A model generated the notes under the pieces. It was not told the DNA's origin and made no database searches. It saw nothing but the letters and a program-made list of their open reading frames with translations. A DNA stretch of 64,000 bases from the NCBI GenBank assembly GCA_910579225.1, contig CAJTTI010000001.1:1-64000 (forward strand), read 5' to 3'. The DNA comes from an uncultured Lachnospiraceae bacterium (lineage in GTDB: Bacteria > Bacillota > Clostridia > Lachnospirales > Lachnospiraceae). Both the position numbers and the translations under genes were made by a program. Shown here one piece after another: positions 42,697-50,816 of this stretch (positions are counted from its first letter, which is position 1; each line of letters opens with the position of its first letter).

Positions 42697-43131
42697 ATTG
42701 CTGTTGTGATAGACAGAAGAGCAGGTTACATCCTCTTCAAACCAGTCTGGAGCCGAAAATGCAAGGGCCTCTTCTTCACTTTGAAATTCCACCTCGGCCA
42801 GAAGAAGTCCTTCTCTGGGGTTTCTGAAGCAGTCCAGTTCAATTGTATAAGAACCGTAAGGAATCAGATAGCGGCGTTTGCTGATCAGAAGGCCGTCAAT
42901 TTTGGTACGAAGATGCAGGTATGCTTCTTCTGTCAATGGAAGGTTGTATTCTTCCCGGACCATCAGACCTTTAGATTTGTAGGTCAGAAAATATTCGTTA
43001 TCCTGCCGCCGGATACGGACCACAGGACTGGTACACAGGTATCCCTGTTCAATATCATGGAAGGGATAGACATCAAGATTCTCCGGAGGAGTCAGGACCA
43101 GATATTTGCGTTCGATTTCGTAGTTTTTCAT
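42682..43131 (-). CDS. CYTH-domain protein (tripolyphosphatase/adenylate cyclase fold)
   Basis: 149 residues covering a single CYTH domain. The N-terminal EIERKYLV motif binds the phosphate group, and further conserved pieces are VVRIRRQDNEYFLTYKSKG, SKRRYLIPYGSYTIELDCFR and LLLAEVEFQSEEEALAF. Bacterial stand-alone members mostly hydrolyse inorganic triphosphate or similar polyphosphates with Mg2+ or Mn2+. The substrate here is not known. It is divergent from the DJ-1 gene across a repeat-filled intergenic region. Confidence 0.9.
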   Translation of the reverse strand: MKNYEIERKYLVLTPPENLDVYPFHDIEQGYLCTSPVVRIRRQDNEYFLTYKSKGLMVREEYNLPLTEEAYLHLRTKIDGLLISKRRYLIPYGSYTIELDCFRNPREGLLLAEVEFQSEEEALAFSAPDWFEEDVTCSSVYHNSNLSSL

Positions 43132-43240
43132 GATTGATACTCCATTTTCAAAGGCACTGCCTGCCGGCGGTGTGCAGTTATTTGATATTCCATTATTACA
43201 ATCAGTATAGCATATTCCAAAGAAAAATGATATGATAGAA

Positions 43241-43413
43241 ACAGCATCTGAGCGGGCGGAGGCCCGGAAGTATTTCGGGACGCAGAAGACGGCCGGTAGT
43301 CCTTACAGAACAGGGGATGGAGAAAGGGCAGATGCGGGACTGTAAAACAGCATCTGAGCGGGTGGAAATCCTTACAGAACGGGGGATGGAGAAGGGCAGA
43401 TGCGAACTGTAAA
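43241..43413 (+). repeat. Two tandem intergenic hairpin repeats upstream of the DJ-1 gene
   Basis: Copy 1 (43241-43346) and a shorter copy 2 (43347-43413) both start ACAGCATCTGAGCGGG and end GGGCAGATGCG followed by GGACTGTAAA or AACTGTAAA. The ends GCATCTG and CAGATGC pair perfectly, so each copy can form a hairpin. Copy 1 also contains CCGGAAGTATTTCGGGACG, a segment found in related form in the lanF and lon copies; copy 2 has lost it. The repeats end just before the AGGAGG of the next gene. Confidence 0.75.
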
Positions 43414-43424
43414 TAGGAGGACAT

Positions 43425-43979
43425 ATGAGCAGAGTATGTGTATTTTTTGCAGAGGGATTTGAAGAGATTGAAGGCCTGACGGTGGTGGACATTCTGCGCC
43501 GGGCGGGCGTGGACACGCAGACGGTGTCTGTCAGTGAAGACCGTATGGTGACAGGAAGCCATAAGATTCCTGTGGAGGCAGATATCTGCATCAAAGAGGC
43601 AGATTTTTCCGGGACTGAGCTTCTGGTACTTCCGGGGGGAATGCCGGGCACGCGGAATCTGGGGAACTGTGAAGTGCTTACGGAACTTCTGAAGCAATTT
43701 TATAGAGAAGGAAAAAAGGTGGCGGCGATCTGCGCGGCACCCAGTGTACTGGGCGACCTGGGGCTTTTGAAAGGAAAAAAGGCAGCCTGCTATCCGGGTT
43801 TTGAGGAGCGGCTTTCAGGTGCGGAAGTCGTATATGACACAGTGGCTGTGGACGGAAATGTGACAACCAGCCGCGGAATGGGTACAGCGATTCCGTTTGC
43901 CCTGGCACTGACAGAGCAGCTGGTGTCAGAAGAAAAAGCAAAGGAGATTAAAAAAGGAATCCTGTACGGGCATGTATGA
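43425..43979 (+). CDS. DJ-1/PfpI family protein
   Basis: 184 residues with the complete DJ-1 layout. It starts MSRVCVFFAEGFEEIEGLTV, has LLVLPGGMPGTRNL at about 66-79, and the nucleophilic elbow VAAICAAPSVLGDLGLL with Cys near residue 105. Family members act as deglycases, chaperones or thiamin-related enzymes, and the specific activity cannot be read from sequence. A plausible promoter (TTGATA, 18 bp, TATAGC at 43182-43211) lies upstream of the repeat pair, which would place the repeats in the transcript leader. Confidence 0.9.
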   Translation: MSRVCVFFAEGFEEIEGLTVVDILRRAGVDTQTVSVSEDRMVTGSHKIPVEADICIKEADFSGTELLVLPGGMPGTRNLGNCEVLTELLKQFYREGKKVAAICAAPSVLGDLGLLKGKKAACYPGFEERLSGAEVVYDTVAVDGNVTTSRGMGTAIPFALALTEQLVSEEKAKEIKKGILYGHV

Positions 43980-44040
43980 CAGAAACTTCCAGTATGCTCA
44001 TTTTGTTTTGGCGGATACTATGGGCATGGAGGTGATTAAC

Positions 44041-44262
44041 ATGGCAAATCAGAACAGCACATCCGGAACCAACAATATGGCAGTACCGGAAGCAAAAGCA
44101 GCTATGAACCGTTTTAAAGAGGAAGTTGCCAGCGAACTTGGTGTTCCGCTGAAAGACGGTTACAACGGCGATCTGACCAGCAGACAGGCAGGTTCTATCG
44201 GCGGCGAAATGGTCAAGAAGATGATCATGAAGCAGGAACAGCAGATGTCCTCCGGTCAGTAA
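44041..44262 (+). CDS. Alpha/beta-type small acid-soluble spore protein
   Basis: 73 residues from ATG 44041, with GGAGGTG just upstream. The family motifs are present: EAKAAMNRFKEEVASELGVP, then the GPR-protease-type region and NGDLTSRQAGSIGGEMVKKM. These proteins coat and protect DNA in dormant spores and are degraded at germination. Transcription by the forespore sigma factor G is expected, but I did not identify its promoter. The presence of this gene is the best evidence that the organism sporulates. Confidence 0.95.
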   Translation: MANQNSTSGTNNMAVPEAKAAMNRFKEEVASELGVPLKDGYNGDLTSRQAGSIGGEMVKKMIMKQEQQMSSGQ

Positions 44263-44288
44263 GGAAAAAACAGAAAAATAACAAAAAC

Positions 44289-44323
44289 AATGAGGCTGTC
44301 GGGCTAGACAGTCTCATTTTTTT
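44289..44323 (+). terminator. Terminator after the spore protein gene
   Basis: TGAGGCTGTC pairs with GACAGTCTCA (one G-U) around GGGCTA, followed by seven T residues. A textbook intrinsic terminator separating the spore gene from tig. Confidence 0.85.
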
Positions 44324-44404
44324 GTGATATACTCTTAAAATGTCTATGAGTATGTAAATCAGGGAATACTGAGATATAAATACAAGGAGGATATATTCAT
44401 AATC

Positions 44405-45691
44405 ATGAGCGTACAGGTAGAGAAGTTAGAGAAAAACATGGCAAAGCTGACCATTGAGGTTCCTGCAGAGAATGTGGAGAAGGCCATTCAGAGCGTATAT
44501 CAGAAGATGAGAAAGAATATCAATATTCCGGGATTCCGCAAAGGAAAGGCGCCGCGTCAGCTGATTGAGAAAATGTATGGAAAAGAAGTATTTTATAATG
44601 ATGCAATTGATCAGCTGCTTCCGAAGGCATACGGGGATGCTGCGGATGAATGCGGAGAGGAACTGGTGTCCCGTCCGAAGATAGATATTGTACAGATGGA
44701 GAGCGGAAAGCCCATGATCTTTACGGCAGAAGTGGCAGTGAAGCCGGAAGTAACGCTGGGAGATTATAAGGGAATCCAGGTTGAGAAGGCTCCGGTTGAA
44801 GTGCTTGATGAAGAAGTGGAAGCAGAAATTACAAAGGAAAGAGAAGCAAATGCGAGAAATATTACCGTAGAAGACCGGGCAGTGGCCGACGGAGATATGG
44901 TTTCTCTGGACTTTGAAGGTTTTGTTGACGGAGTTCCTTTTGAAGGCGGAAAAGGAGAGAATTATGAGCTGACCATCGGTTCCGGTGCGTTTATCCCCGG
45001 ATTTGAGGAGCAGCTTGTGGGCGCAGAGGCAGATAAAGAACTGGAAGTGAATGTGACATTTCCGGAGGAATATCATGCGAAAGATCTGGCAGGTAAGGCA
45101 GCAGTCTTTAAATGCCGTATAAATTCCATCCGGGTAAAGGAACTTCCGGAAGTGGATGACGAGTTTGCTCAGGAAGTATCAGAATTTGAAACACTGGATG
45201 AATATAAAGCTGATATCAAGGCAAGACTTCTGAAAGACAAAGAAGAAGACGCCAAAAAGGTAAAAGAAGATGCAGTAATCGAGAAGATTATCGAAGGCGC
45301 ACAGATGGAGATCCCGGAAGCAATGGTCGATTTTCAGACAGAACAGCTTATGGAGGACTTTGGCCAGAGAATGCAGGCACAGGGACTGTCTCTTGAACAG
45401 TATTTCCAGTTCAGCGGTATGACGGAGGAGAAGTATCGGGAGCAGATGCGGCCCAGTGCCATGAAGAATATCCAGAGCAGGCTGGTGCTTGAGGCGGTTG
45501 CGAAGGCTGAGAATCTGGAAGCTTCCCAGGAAGATGTAGATGCTGAGATGCAGAAGATGGCTGACATGTATAAGATGGAAGTTGAGAAAGTAAAAGAGCT
45601 CTTTGGAGAGTATCAGTTGGAAGAAATGAAGAAAGATCTTGCAATCCGTAAAGCGATTGAGCTTGTAAGAGATGCGGCGGTTGAAGCTTGA
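44405..45691 (+). CDS. tig: Trigger factor, ribosome-associated chaperone
   Basis: 428 residues, full length. The N-terminal ribosome-binding domain has the signature NIPGFRKGKAPRQLIEKMYG (about 39-58). The FKBP-like prolyl isomerase domain is at about 155-240 (DGDMVSLDFEGFVDGVPFEG and GSGAFIPGFEEQLVG). The C-terminal helical cradle follows. It binds nascent chains at the exit tunnel. AAGGAGG lies upstream. It heads the conserved run tig, clpP, clpX, lon. Confidence 0.97.
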   Translation: MSVQVEKLEKNMAKLTIEVPAENVEKAIQSVYQKMRKNINIPGFRKGKAPRQLIEKMYGKEVFYNDAIDQLLPKAYGDAADECGEELVSRPKIDIVQMESGKPMIFTAEVAVKPEVTLGDYKGIQVEKAPVEVLDEEVEAEITKEREANARNITVEDRAVADGDMVSLDFEGFVDGVPFEGGKGENYELTIGSGAFIPGFEEQLVGAEADKELEVNVTFPEEYHAKDLAGKAAVFKCRINSIRVKELPEVDDEFAQEVSEFETLDEYKADIKARLLKDKEEDAKKVKEDAVIEKIIEGAQMEIPEAMVDFQTEQLMEDFGQRMQAQGLSLEQYFQFSGMTEEKYREQMRPSAMKNIQSRLVLEAVAKAENLEASQEDVDAEMQKMADMYKMEVEKVKELFGEYQLEEMKKDLAIRKAIELVRDAAVEA

Positions 45692-45778
45692 TTATCGGAA
45701 CTTTGTAAGAACAGTATGTGACTCCAGGAAAGATTTTACAGGGAGATTTCGTGGGGCATCAGGCCCTGTCGGGTCAAA

Positions 45779-45807
45779 GAGGACACGGCGAGGCTGTGTC
45801 CTTTGTC
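45779..45807 (+). terminator. Hairpin between tig and clpP
   Basis: AGAGGACAC and GTGTCCTTT form a stem around a nine-base loop. The following T run is short (TTT), so it may attenuate rather than stop transcription into clpP. Confidence 0.4.
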
Positions 45808-45843
45808 ATCGAGAGAGTTCAATATTAGGAGGAGGACTATACT

Positions 45844-46425
45844 ATGGCATTAATACCTTATGTCATTGAACAGACCAGCAGAGGAGAGAGAAGTTACGAC
45901 ATATATTCCAGACTTTTAAAAGAGAGAATTATCTTTCTTGGAGAAGAAGTAAATGAGACGACTGCCAGTCTGGTAGTGGCACAGCTTCTGTTTCTGGAGT
46001 CTGAAGATCCGGGGAAGGATATTAATCTGTATATTAACAGCCCAGGAGGTTCTGTTACAGCCGGGATGGCAATTTTTGACACGATGAATTACATTAAATG
46101 CGATGTGTCTACCATCTGTATCGGCATGGCGGCCAGTATGGGAGCGTTCCTTCTTGCAGGAGGGGCAAAGGGAAAACGTTTTGCACTTCCCAATGCGGAG
46201 ATCATGATCCATCAGCCGCTGGGCGGGGCAAAAGGACAAGCGACGGAGATTGAGATCGCTGCAAAGCATATTCTCCGTACGAGGGAGAAGTTGAATTCGA
46301 TTCTGGCAGAACGTACAGGACAACCGCTGGAAGTAATACAGAAGGATACAGAACGCGATAATTATATGACAGCCGATGAAGCAAAGGATTATGGATTGAT
46401 CGACCATATAATGATAAGGCATTGA
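45844..46425 (+). CDS. clpP: ATP-dependent Clp protease proteolytic subunit
   Basis: 193 residues. Catalytic Ser is in CIGMAASMGAFLLAGG (about 98), His in ALPNAEIMIHQPLGGAKG (about 123), and Asp in the ERDNYM region (about 172). DINLYINSPGGSVTAGMAIF is the oxyanion-side signature. It assembles into a tetradecameric barrel and is loaded by ClpX, encoded next. TAGGAGGAGG precedes the ATG. Confidence 0.97.
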   Translation: MALIPYVIEQTSRGERSYDIYSRLLKERIIFLGEEVNETTASLVVAQLLFLESEDPGKDINLYINSPGGSVTAGMAIFDTMNYIKCDVSTICIGMAASMGAFLLAGGAKGKRFALPNAEIMIHQPLGGAKGQATEIEIAAKHILRTREKLNSILAERTGQPLEVIQKDTERDNYMTADEAKDYGLIDHIMIRH

Positions 46426-46436
46426 GGGAGAATTAC

Positions 46437-47660
46437 ATGGCTAGAAATGAAATCAGATGTTCTTTTTGCGGTAAGACGGAAAGTCAGGTCTTAAAGCTTC
46501 TGAAAGGACCGAACGGAGTGTATATCTGCGATGCATGCGTGGAACTCTGCTCCGAGATCATAGAGGAGGAGCTTGCAGAAGATGTAAGCGCCTTTGAGGA
46601 AGATGAGATCAATCTGTTGAAGCCGGAGGAGATCAAACATTTCCTGGATGATTATGTCATCGGGCAGGAGAACGCGAAAAAAGCGCTTTCTGTTGCAGTG
46701 TATAATCATTATAAGAGGATTCTGGCAGAGCCGGATCTGGATGTGGAGCTTCAGAAAAGTAATGTTTTGCTACTCGGGCCCACGGGTTCCGGTAAAACAT
46801 TACTTGCACAGACACTGGCAAGGATCCTGAATGTACCGTTTGCGATTGCGGATGCGACAACGCTGACGGAGGCAGGATATGTGGGTGAAGATGTGGAGAA
46901 TATCCTTCTGAAGATTATCCAGGCAGCAGATTATGATATTGAACGTGCCCAGAAGGGTATCATCTATATTGATGAGATTGATAAGGTTACCAGAAAGTCT
47001 GAGAATCCGTCCATCACCAGAGATGTATCCGGTGAGGGCGTGCAGCAGGCTCTGCTTAAGATTGTAGAGGGGACAGTCGCTTCTGTTCCTCCCCAGGGAG
47101 GTAGAAAACATCCTCATCAGGAACTTCTGCAAATTGATACGACGAACATTTTGTTTATCTGCGGCGGTGCATTTGAGGGGCTGGATAAGATTATTGAGAC
47201 CCGCCTGGACCGCGGTTCCATTGGTTTTAATGCAGACATACGCGATAAACGGCGGGAGAATGTGGGAGAACTTTTGCGTAATGCACTTCCGGAAGACTTT
47301 ATTAAGTATGGTATGATTCCGGAATTTATGGGGCGTGTGCCCATTGCAGTGTCCCTGAATCCGCTGACCAGAGATGATATGGTGAGGATTCTTGTGGAAC
47401 CAAAGAATTCAATTGTCCGTCAGTATCAAAAACTGTTTGATCTGGATGGAGTGGAACTGGAGTTCGACAAGGAAGCTGTGGAAGCAATCGCAGAGAAGAC
47501 GATATCACGCAAGACCGGCGCGAGAGGTCTGCGGTCTATTATGGAGGAGACTATGATGGACCTGATGTTTACGATTCCGTCAGATGACAGCATCAAAAAC
47601 TGCCGAATCACGCAGGAGGCTGTAGCAGGAACGGGAAAGCCAGTCATAACGAGGAAATAA
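46437..47660 (+). CDS. clpX: ATP-dependent Clp protease ATPase subunit
   Basis: 407 residues from ATG 46437 (GGGAGA upstream). The N-terminal C4 zinc-binding domain has CSFCGKTESQV and YICDACVELC. The AAA+ domain has Walker A GPTGSGKTLLAQTLA (about 111-125), Walker B IIYIDEIDKV and the pore loop region after GYVGEDVENIL. It unfolds tagged substrates and feeds them into ClpP. It is 11 bases downstream of clpP and co-transcribed. Confidence 0.97.
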   Translation: MARNEIRCSFCGKTESQVLKLLKGPNGVYICDACVELCSEIIEEELAEDVSAFEEDEINLLKPEEIKHFLDDYVIGQENAKKALSVAVYNHYKRILAEPDLDVELQKSNVLLLGPTGSGKTLLAQTLARILNVPFAIADATTLTEAGYVGEDVENILLKIIQAADYDIERAQKGIIYIDEIDKVTRKSENPSITRDVSGEGVQQALLKIVEGTVASVPPQGGRKHPHQELLQIDTTNILFICGGAFEGLDKIIETRLDRGSIGFNADIRDKRRENVGELLRNALPEDFIKYGMIPEFMGRVPIAVSLNPLTRDDMVRILVEPKNSIVRQYQKLFDLDGVELEFDKEAVEAIAEKTISRKTGARGLRSIMEETMMDLMFTIPSDDSIKNCRITQEAVAGTGKPVITRK

Positions 47661-47664
47661 AGAC

Positions 47665-47697
47665 GAGGGACCTTACTAAAACGGAGGGTCCCTTTTT
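47665..47697 (+). terminator. Terminator after clpX
   Basis: AGGGACC pairs with GGTCCCT around a 14-base loop, followed by a T run. It ends the clpPX transcript before the repeat cluster in front of lon. Confidence 0.8.
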
Positions 47698-47701
47698 GCA
47701 C

Positions 47702-47886
47702 GAAAACAGCGAAGCCCTGTACCCCCCCCCGGAAATACTTCCAGACTGATAGGGGTTGTGAAGGGCGAAGCGGAACTCGAAAACAGCGAAGCCCTGTACA
47801 ACCGCCGGAAGGATTTCAGGACGTGTAGCCGGCCGGAAATACTTCCAGACTGATAGGGGTTGTGAAGGGCGAAGCGGAACTCGAAA
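47702..47886 (+). repeat. Two tandem hairpin repeats upstream of lon, one with a C9 tract
   Basis: GAAAACAGCGAAGCCCTGTAC occurs twice (47702 and 47779) and a 53-base segment starting GGAAATACTTCCAGACTGAT and ending GCGGAACTCGAAA occurs twice (47731-47783 and 47834-47886). The first copy has a run of nine C where the second has an extra 30 or so bases including CCGGAAGGATTTCAGGACG. The ends GCGAAGCCCT and AGGGCGAAGC can pair with an internal loop. The last copy runs directly into the lon ribosome site. Confidence 0.78.
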
Positions 47887-47897
47887 TCGGAGGAACC

Positions 47898-50210
47898 ATG
47901 GGAAATTCAGAGATAAAGATTCCTGTTATAGCTTTGCGGGGGATGGCGGTACTTCCAGGGATGATTACTCATTTTGATGTGAGCCGTCCCAGGTCTGTAC
48001 ATGCGGTGGAGCAAGCGTTAAAGGAGGAACAAAAACTTTTTATTGTGGCACAGAGAGACCCAGAGGACGAGGAGCCGTCCCGGGAGAAACTTTTCTCTGT
48101 AGGGACAGTGGGAGAGATTAAGCAGATTGTAAAGATGCCTCATCATATTTTGCGAGTGTTGGTGGAAGGGCTTTACAGTGCAAGGCTTCTTCATCTGGAA
48201 GAGGAGGAATATCTGACAGGTACGGTTGTACGACAGGATCCGGAAGACTTTGGAAGCCTGCCGAACAGCGGAAAAGAAGCCATGTACCGGAATCTGAAGG
48301 AGATTTTCCTCGTATATGGAGAGGGAAATAACAAAATAGGAAAGGATATGCTGCGTCAGGTTACAGACAGCAGGGAACTGGAGAGCCTGATGGTACAGGT
48401 GATGATACATACGCCTTTTTCCTGGGAGCAGCAACAGAAGCTGCTGGAGGCAGAGTCTCTGGCAGATAGCTATGAGATGCTCTGCGTGATGCTGAACAAT
48501 GAGATCGAGATTGAGAAATTTCGTCGGGGAATTCAGGAGAAAGTTAAAGCGCGTGTGGACAAAAATCAGAAAGACTATATTTTAAGAGAACAGATGAAAG
48601 TAATTCGTGAAGAATTGGGGGATGAAGGTCCGGGGGCGGAAGCGGCGCAGTTTCGCAAAGCGGTGGAAGCGCTGGATGCGTCCCAGGAGGTAAAAGCGCG
48701 AATTGAGAAGGAGATTCAGAGATTTCTGAATGCGGGTTCTAATTCCGCGGAGGCTTCTGTTATCCGGGGATATATTGAGACGCTTCTGGATCTTCCCTGG
48801 GACAAAAGAAGCGAAGATCGTCTGAACCTGAAAGATGCAAAAGCAATTCTGGAAAAAGAACACTATGGTCTGGAGAAGGTAAAAGAGCGGATCCTGGAAT
48901 TTCTTGCTGTCAGAAAGATGTTGGATGGCGGGGAGAGCCCGATTCTCTGTCTGGTTGGTCCTCCCGGCACCGGCAAAACTTCTGTAGCCCGTTCGATTGC
49001 TCATGCATTGAATAAAAAATATGTCCGGATCTGTCTGGGAGGAGTTCATGATGAGGCTGAGATTCGGGGACATCGCAGAACTTATATCGGGGCTATGCCA
49101 GGCAGGATTGTGGATGGAATCCGCCATGCAGGCGTGAAAAATCCGCTGATGGTTATGGATGAGATTGATAAAGTCAGCAGTGACCACAGAGGAGATACGT
49201 TCTCGGCGCTCCTGGAAGTGCTGGACAGCGAACAAAATGTAAAATTCAGGGATCATTATGTGGAGCTTCCGGTGGATCTGTCTGAGGTAATGTTCCTGTG
49301 TACCGCCAATGATACACAGACGATTCCCCGCCCGCTTCTGGACCGTATGGAGATCATAGAAGTTAGCAGCTACACAGAGAATGAAAAACTGCATATTGCC
49401 ATGGATCACCTGCTTCCAAAGCAGATGCAGAGACATGGTCTTAAGAAAAGTCAGCTTCAGATCTCGGAAAAAGCACTGGGGAAGATGATCCATCAGTATA
49501 CCAGAGAGGCCGGAGTGAGAAATCTGGAACGAAAGATTGCTTCGGTCTGCAGAAAAGCGGACAGAGAGATACTGGAGGAGAATAAAAAACGAGTGCGTGT
49601 TACTGATAAAAATCTGGAAAAGTATCTGGGGAAAACCATTTATGAATTCCAGGAGCGCAATGACAAAGATGAAATTGGTATTGTTCGGGGTCTTGCGTGG
49701 ACCAGTGTGGGGGGAGACACTCTGGAGATTGAAGTAAACCTGATGCCCGGAAAGGGCAATCTTGAGCTGACCGGACAGATGGGGGATGTGATGCAGGAGT
49801 CTGCAAGGGCAGGAATCAGCTATATTCGTTCCATCAGTTCGGAGTATGGTCTGGAAAAGGATTACTTTCAGGAACACGATATACACATCCATATTCCGGA
49901 AGGGGCGGTGCCCAAGGATGGACCCTCCGCCGGGATTACCATGGCAACGGCCATGCTTTCCGCCGTGCTGGAAAAGCCGGTTCGTGCGGACGTGGCTATG
50001 ACCGGGGAGATTACGCTCCGGGGCAGGGTGCTTCCGATAGGGGGACTGAAAGAAAAACTTCTGGCGGCAGGGAGTGCGGGCATGAAAACGGTCATTGTTC
50101 CAAAGAAGAACAAAAGAGACGTAGAGGAACTGTCGAAGGAGATCACAGGAGGACTGGAATTCATCTATGCGGAGGGCATGGAGGAAGTGATCGCCCATGC
50201 ATTTGTATAA
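47898..50210 (+). CDS. lon: ATP-dependent protease Lon
   Basis: 770 residues from ATG 47898 (CGGAGGAACC upstream). The N-terminal substrate domain starts IPVIALRGMAVLPGMITHFD. The AAA+ module has Walker A GPPGTGKTSVARSIAHAL (about 356) and MVMDEIDKV. The C-terminal serine protease domain has the catalytic Ser in VPKDGPSAGITMATAML (about 677) and Lys in the segment around LLAAGSAGMKTVIVPKKNKR. It degrades misfolded and regulatory proteins. The family order lon-engB is conserved in clostridia. Confidence 0.97.
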   Translation: MGNSEIKIPVIALRGMAVLPGMITHFDVSRPRSVHAVEQALKEEQKLFIVAQRDPEDEEPSREKLFSVGTVGEIKQIVKMPHHILRVLVEGLYSARLLHLEEEEYLTGTVVRQDPEDFGSLPNSGKEAMYRNLKEIFLVYGEGNNKIGKDMLRQVTDSRELESLMVQVMIHTPFSWEQQQKLLEAESLADSYEMLCVMLNNEIEIEKFRRGIQEKVKARVDKNQKDYILREQMKVIREELGDEGPGAEAAQFRKAVEALDASQEVKARIEKEIQRFLNAGSNSAEASVIRGYIETLLDLPWDKRSEDRLNLKDAKAILEKEHYGLEKVKERILEFLAVRKMLDGGESPILCLVGPPGTGKTSVARSIAHALNKKYVRICLGGVHDEAEIRGHRRTYIGAMPGRIVDGIRHAGVKNPLMVMDEIDKVSSDHRGDTFSALLEVLDSEQNVKFRDHYVELPVDLSEVMFLCTANDTQTIPRPLLDRMEIIEVSSYTENEKLHIAMDHLLPKQMQRHGLKKSQLQISEKALGKMIHQYTREAGVRNLERKIASVCRKADREILEENKKRVRVTDKNLEKYLGKTIYEFQERNDKDEIGIVRGLAWTSVGGDTLEIEVNLMPGKGNLELTGQMGDVMQESARAGISYIRSISSEYGLEKDYFQEHDIHIHIPEGAVPKDGPSAGITMATAMLSAVLEKPVRADVAMTGEITLRGRVLPIGGLKEKLLAAGSAGMKTVIVPKKNKRDVEELSKEITGGLEFIYAEGMEEVIAHAFV

Positions 50211-50219
50211 GAGGTAGAT

Positions 50220-50816
50220 ATGGTAATCAGAAAAGTTGAGCTTGAGACAGTCTGCGGAATTACAAGCAGACTTCCGGAAAACAGCAGGCCGGAGGTGGCA
50301 TTTGCCGGGAAATCCAATGTGGGAAAATCTTCGCTGATCAATGGGCTTTTGAATCGCAAGGCTTTGGCAAGAACCTCCGCTCAGCCGGGAAAGACCCAGA
50401 CCATCAATTTTTATAATGTCAATGACGAGGTATATCTGGTGGACCTGCCAGGGTACGGATATGCAAAGATCAGTCAGGAGATCAGGGAGAAGTGGGGGAA
50501 GATGATAGAGCGTTATCTCCATGGGTCCGGACAGCTGAAGGCAGTGTTTTTGCTGATTGACATCCGCCATGAACCGTCTGCTAACGACAGGGACATGTGC
50601 AACTGGATACTCTATCAGGGATATGAACCGATCATTATTGCCACAAAACTGGACAAAATCAAGAGAAGTCAGATATCTAAGCAGCTGAAGCTGTTACGTG
50701 ACGGGTTGAAGGTTACTGCAGGTACAAAGATCATTCCGTTTTCGGCAGAAACAAAGCAGGGACGGGATGAGATCTGGGAGATCATCGACGGGTTTGCGGA
50801 GGAAATAAAAGTATGA
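50220..50816 (+). CDS. ysxC: Ribosome biogenesis GTPase EngB (YsxC/YihA)
   Basis: 198 residues. G1 is FAGKSNVGKSSLINGLL (about 31-47), G2 region ARTSAQPGKTQTINFY, G3 DLPGYGYAK, G4 ATKLDKIKRSQ and G5 SAETKQG. EngB helps late assembly of the 50S ribosomal subunit. It starts nine bases after lon and its stop overlaps the next start (ATGA). Confidence 0.96.
   Translation: MVIRKVELETVCGITSRLPENSRPEVAFAGKSNVGKSSLINGLLNRKALARTSAQPGKTQTINFYNVNDEVYLVDLPGYGYAKISQEIREKWGKMIERYLHGSGQLKAVFLLIDIRHEPSANDRDMCNWILYQGYEPIIIATKLDKIKRSQISKQLKLLRDGLKVTAGTKIIPFSAETKQGRDEIWEIIDGFAEEIKV

Noticed and set aside
43241..43413. Tandem repeats considered as a short CRISPR array
   Set aside because: Only two units of unequal length are present, the repeated parts are hairpin ends rather than uniform repeats with unique spacers, and no cas gene is near.
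48582..50570. A 662-codon open frame on the minus strand across lon and ysxC
   Set aside because: It is antisense to two unmistakable core genes, has no ribosome site, and its translation is rich in His, Cys and Ile without domain logic. It is a codon-usage shadow.
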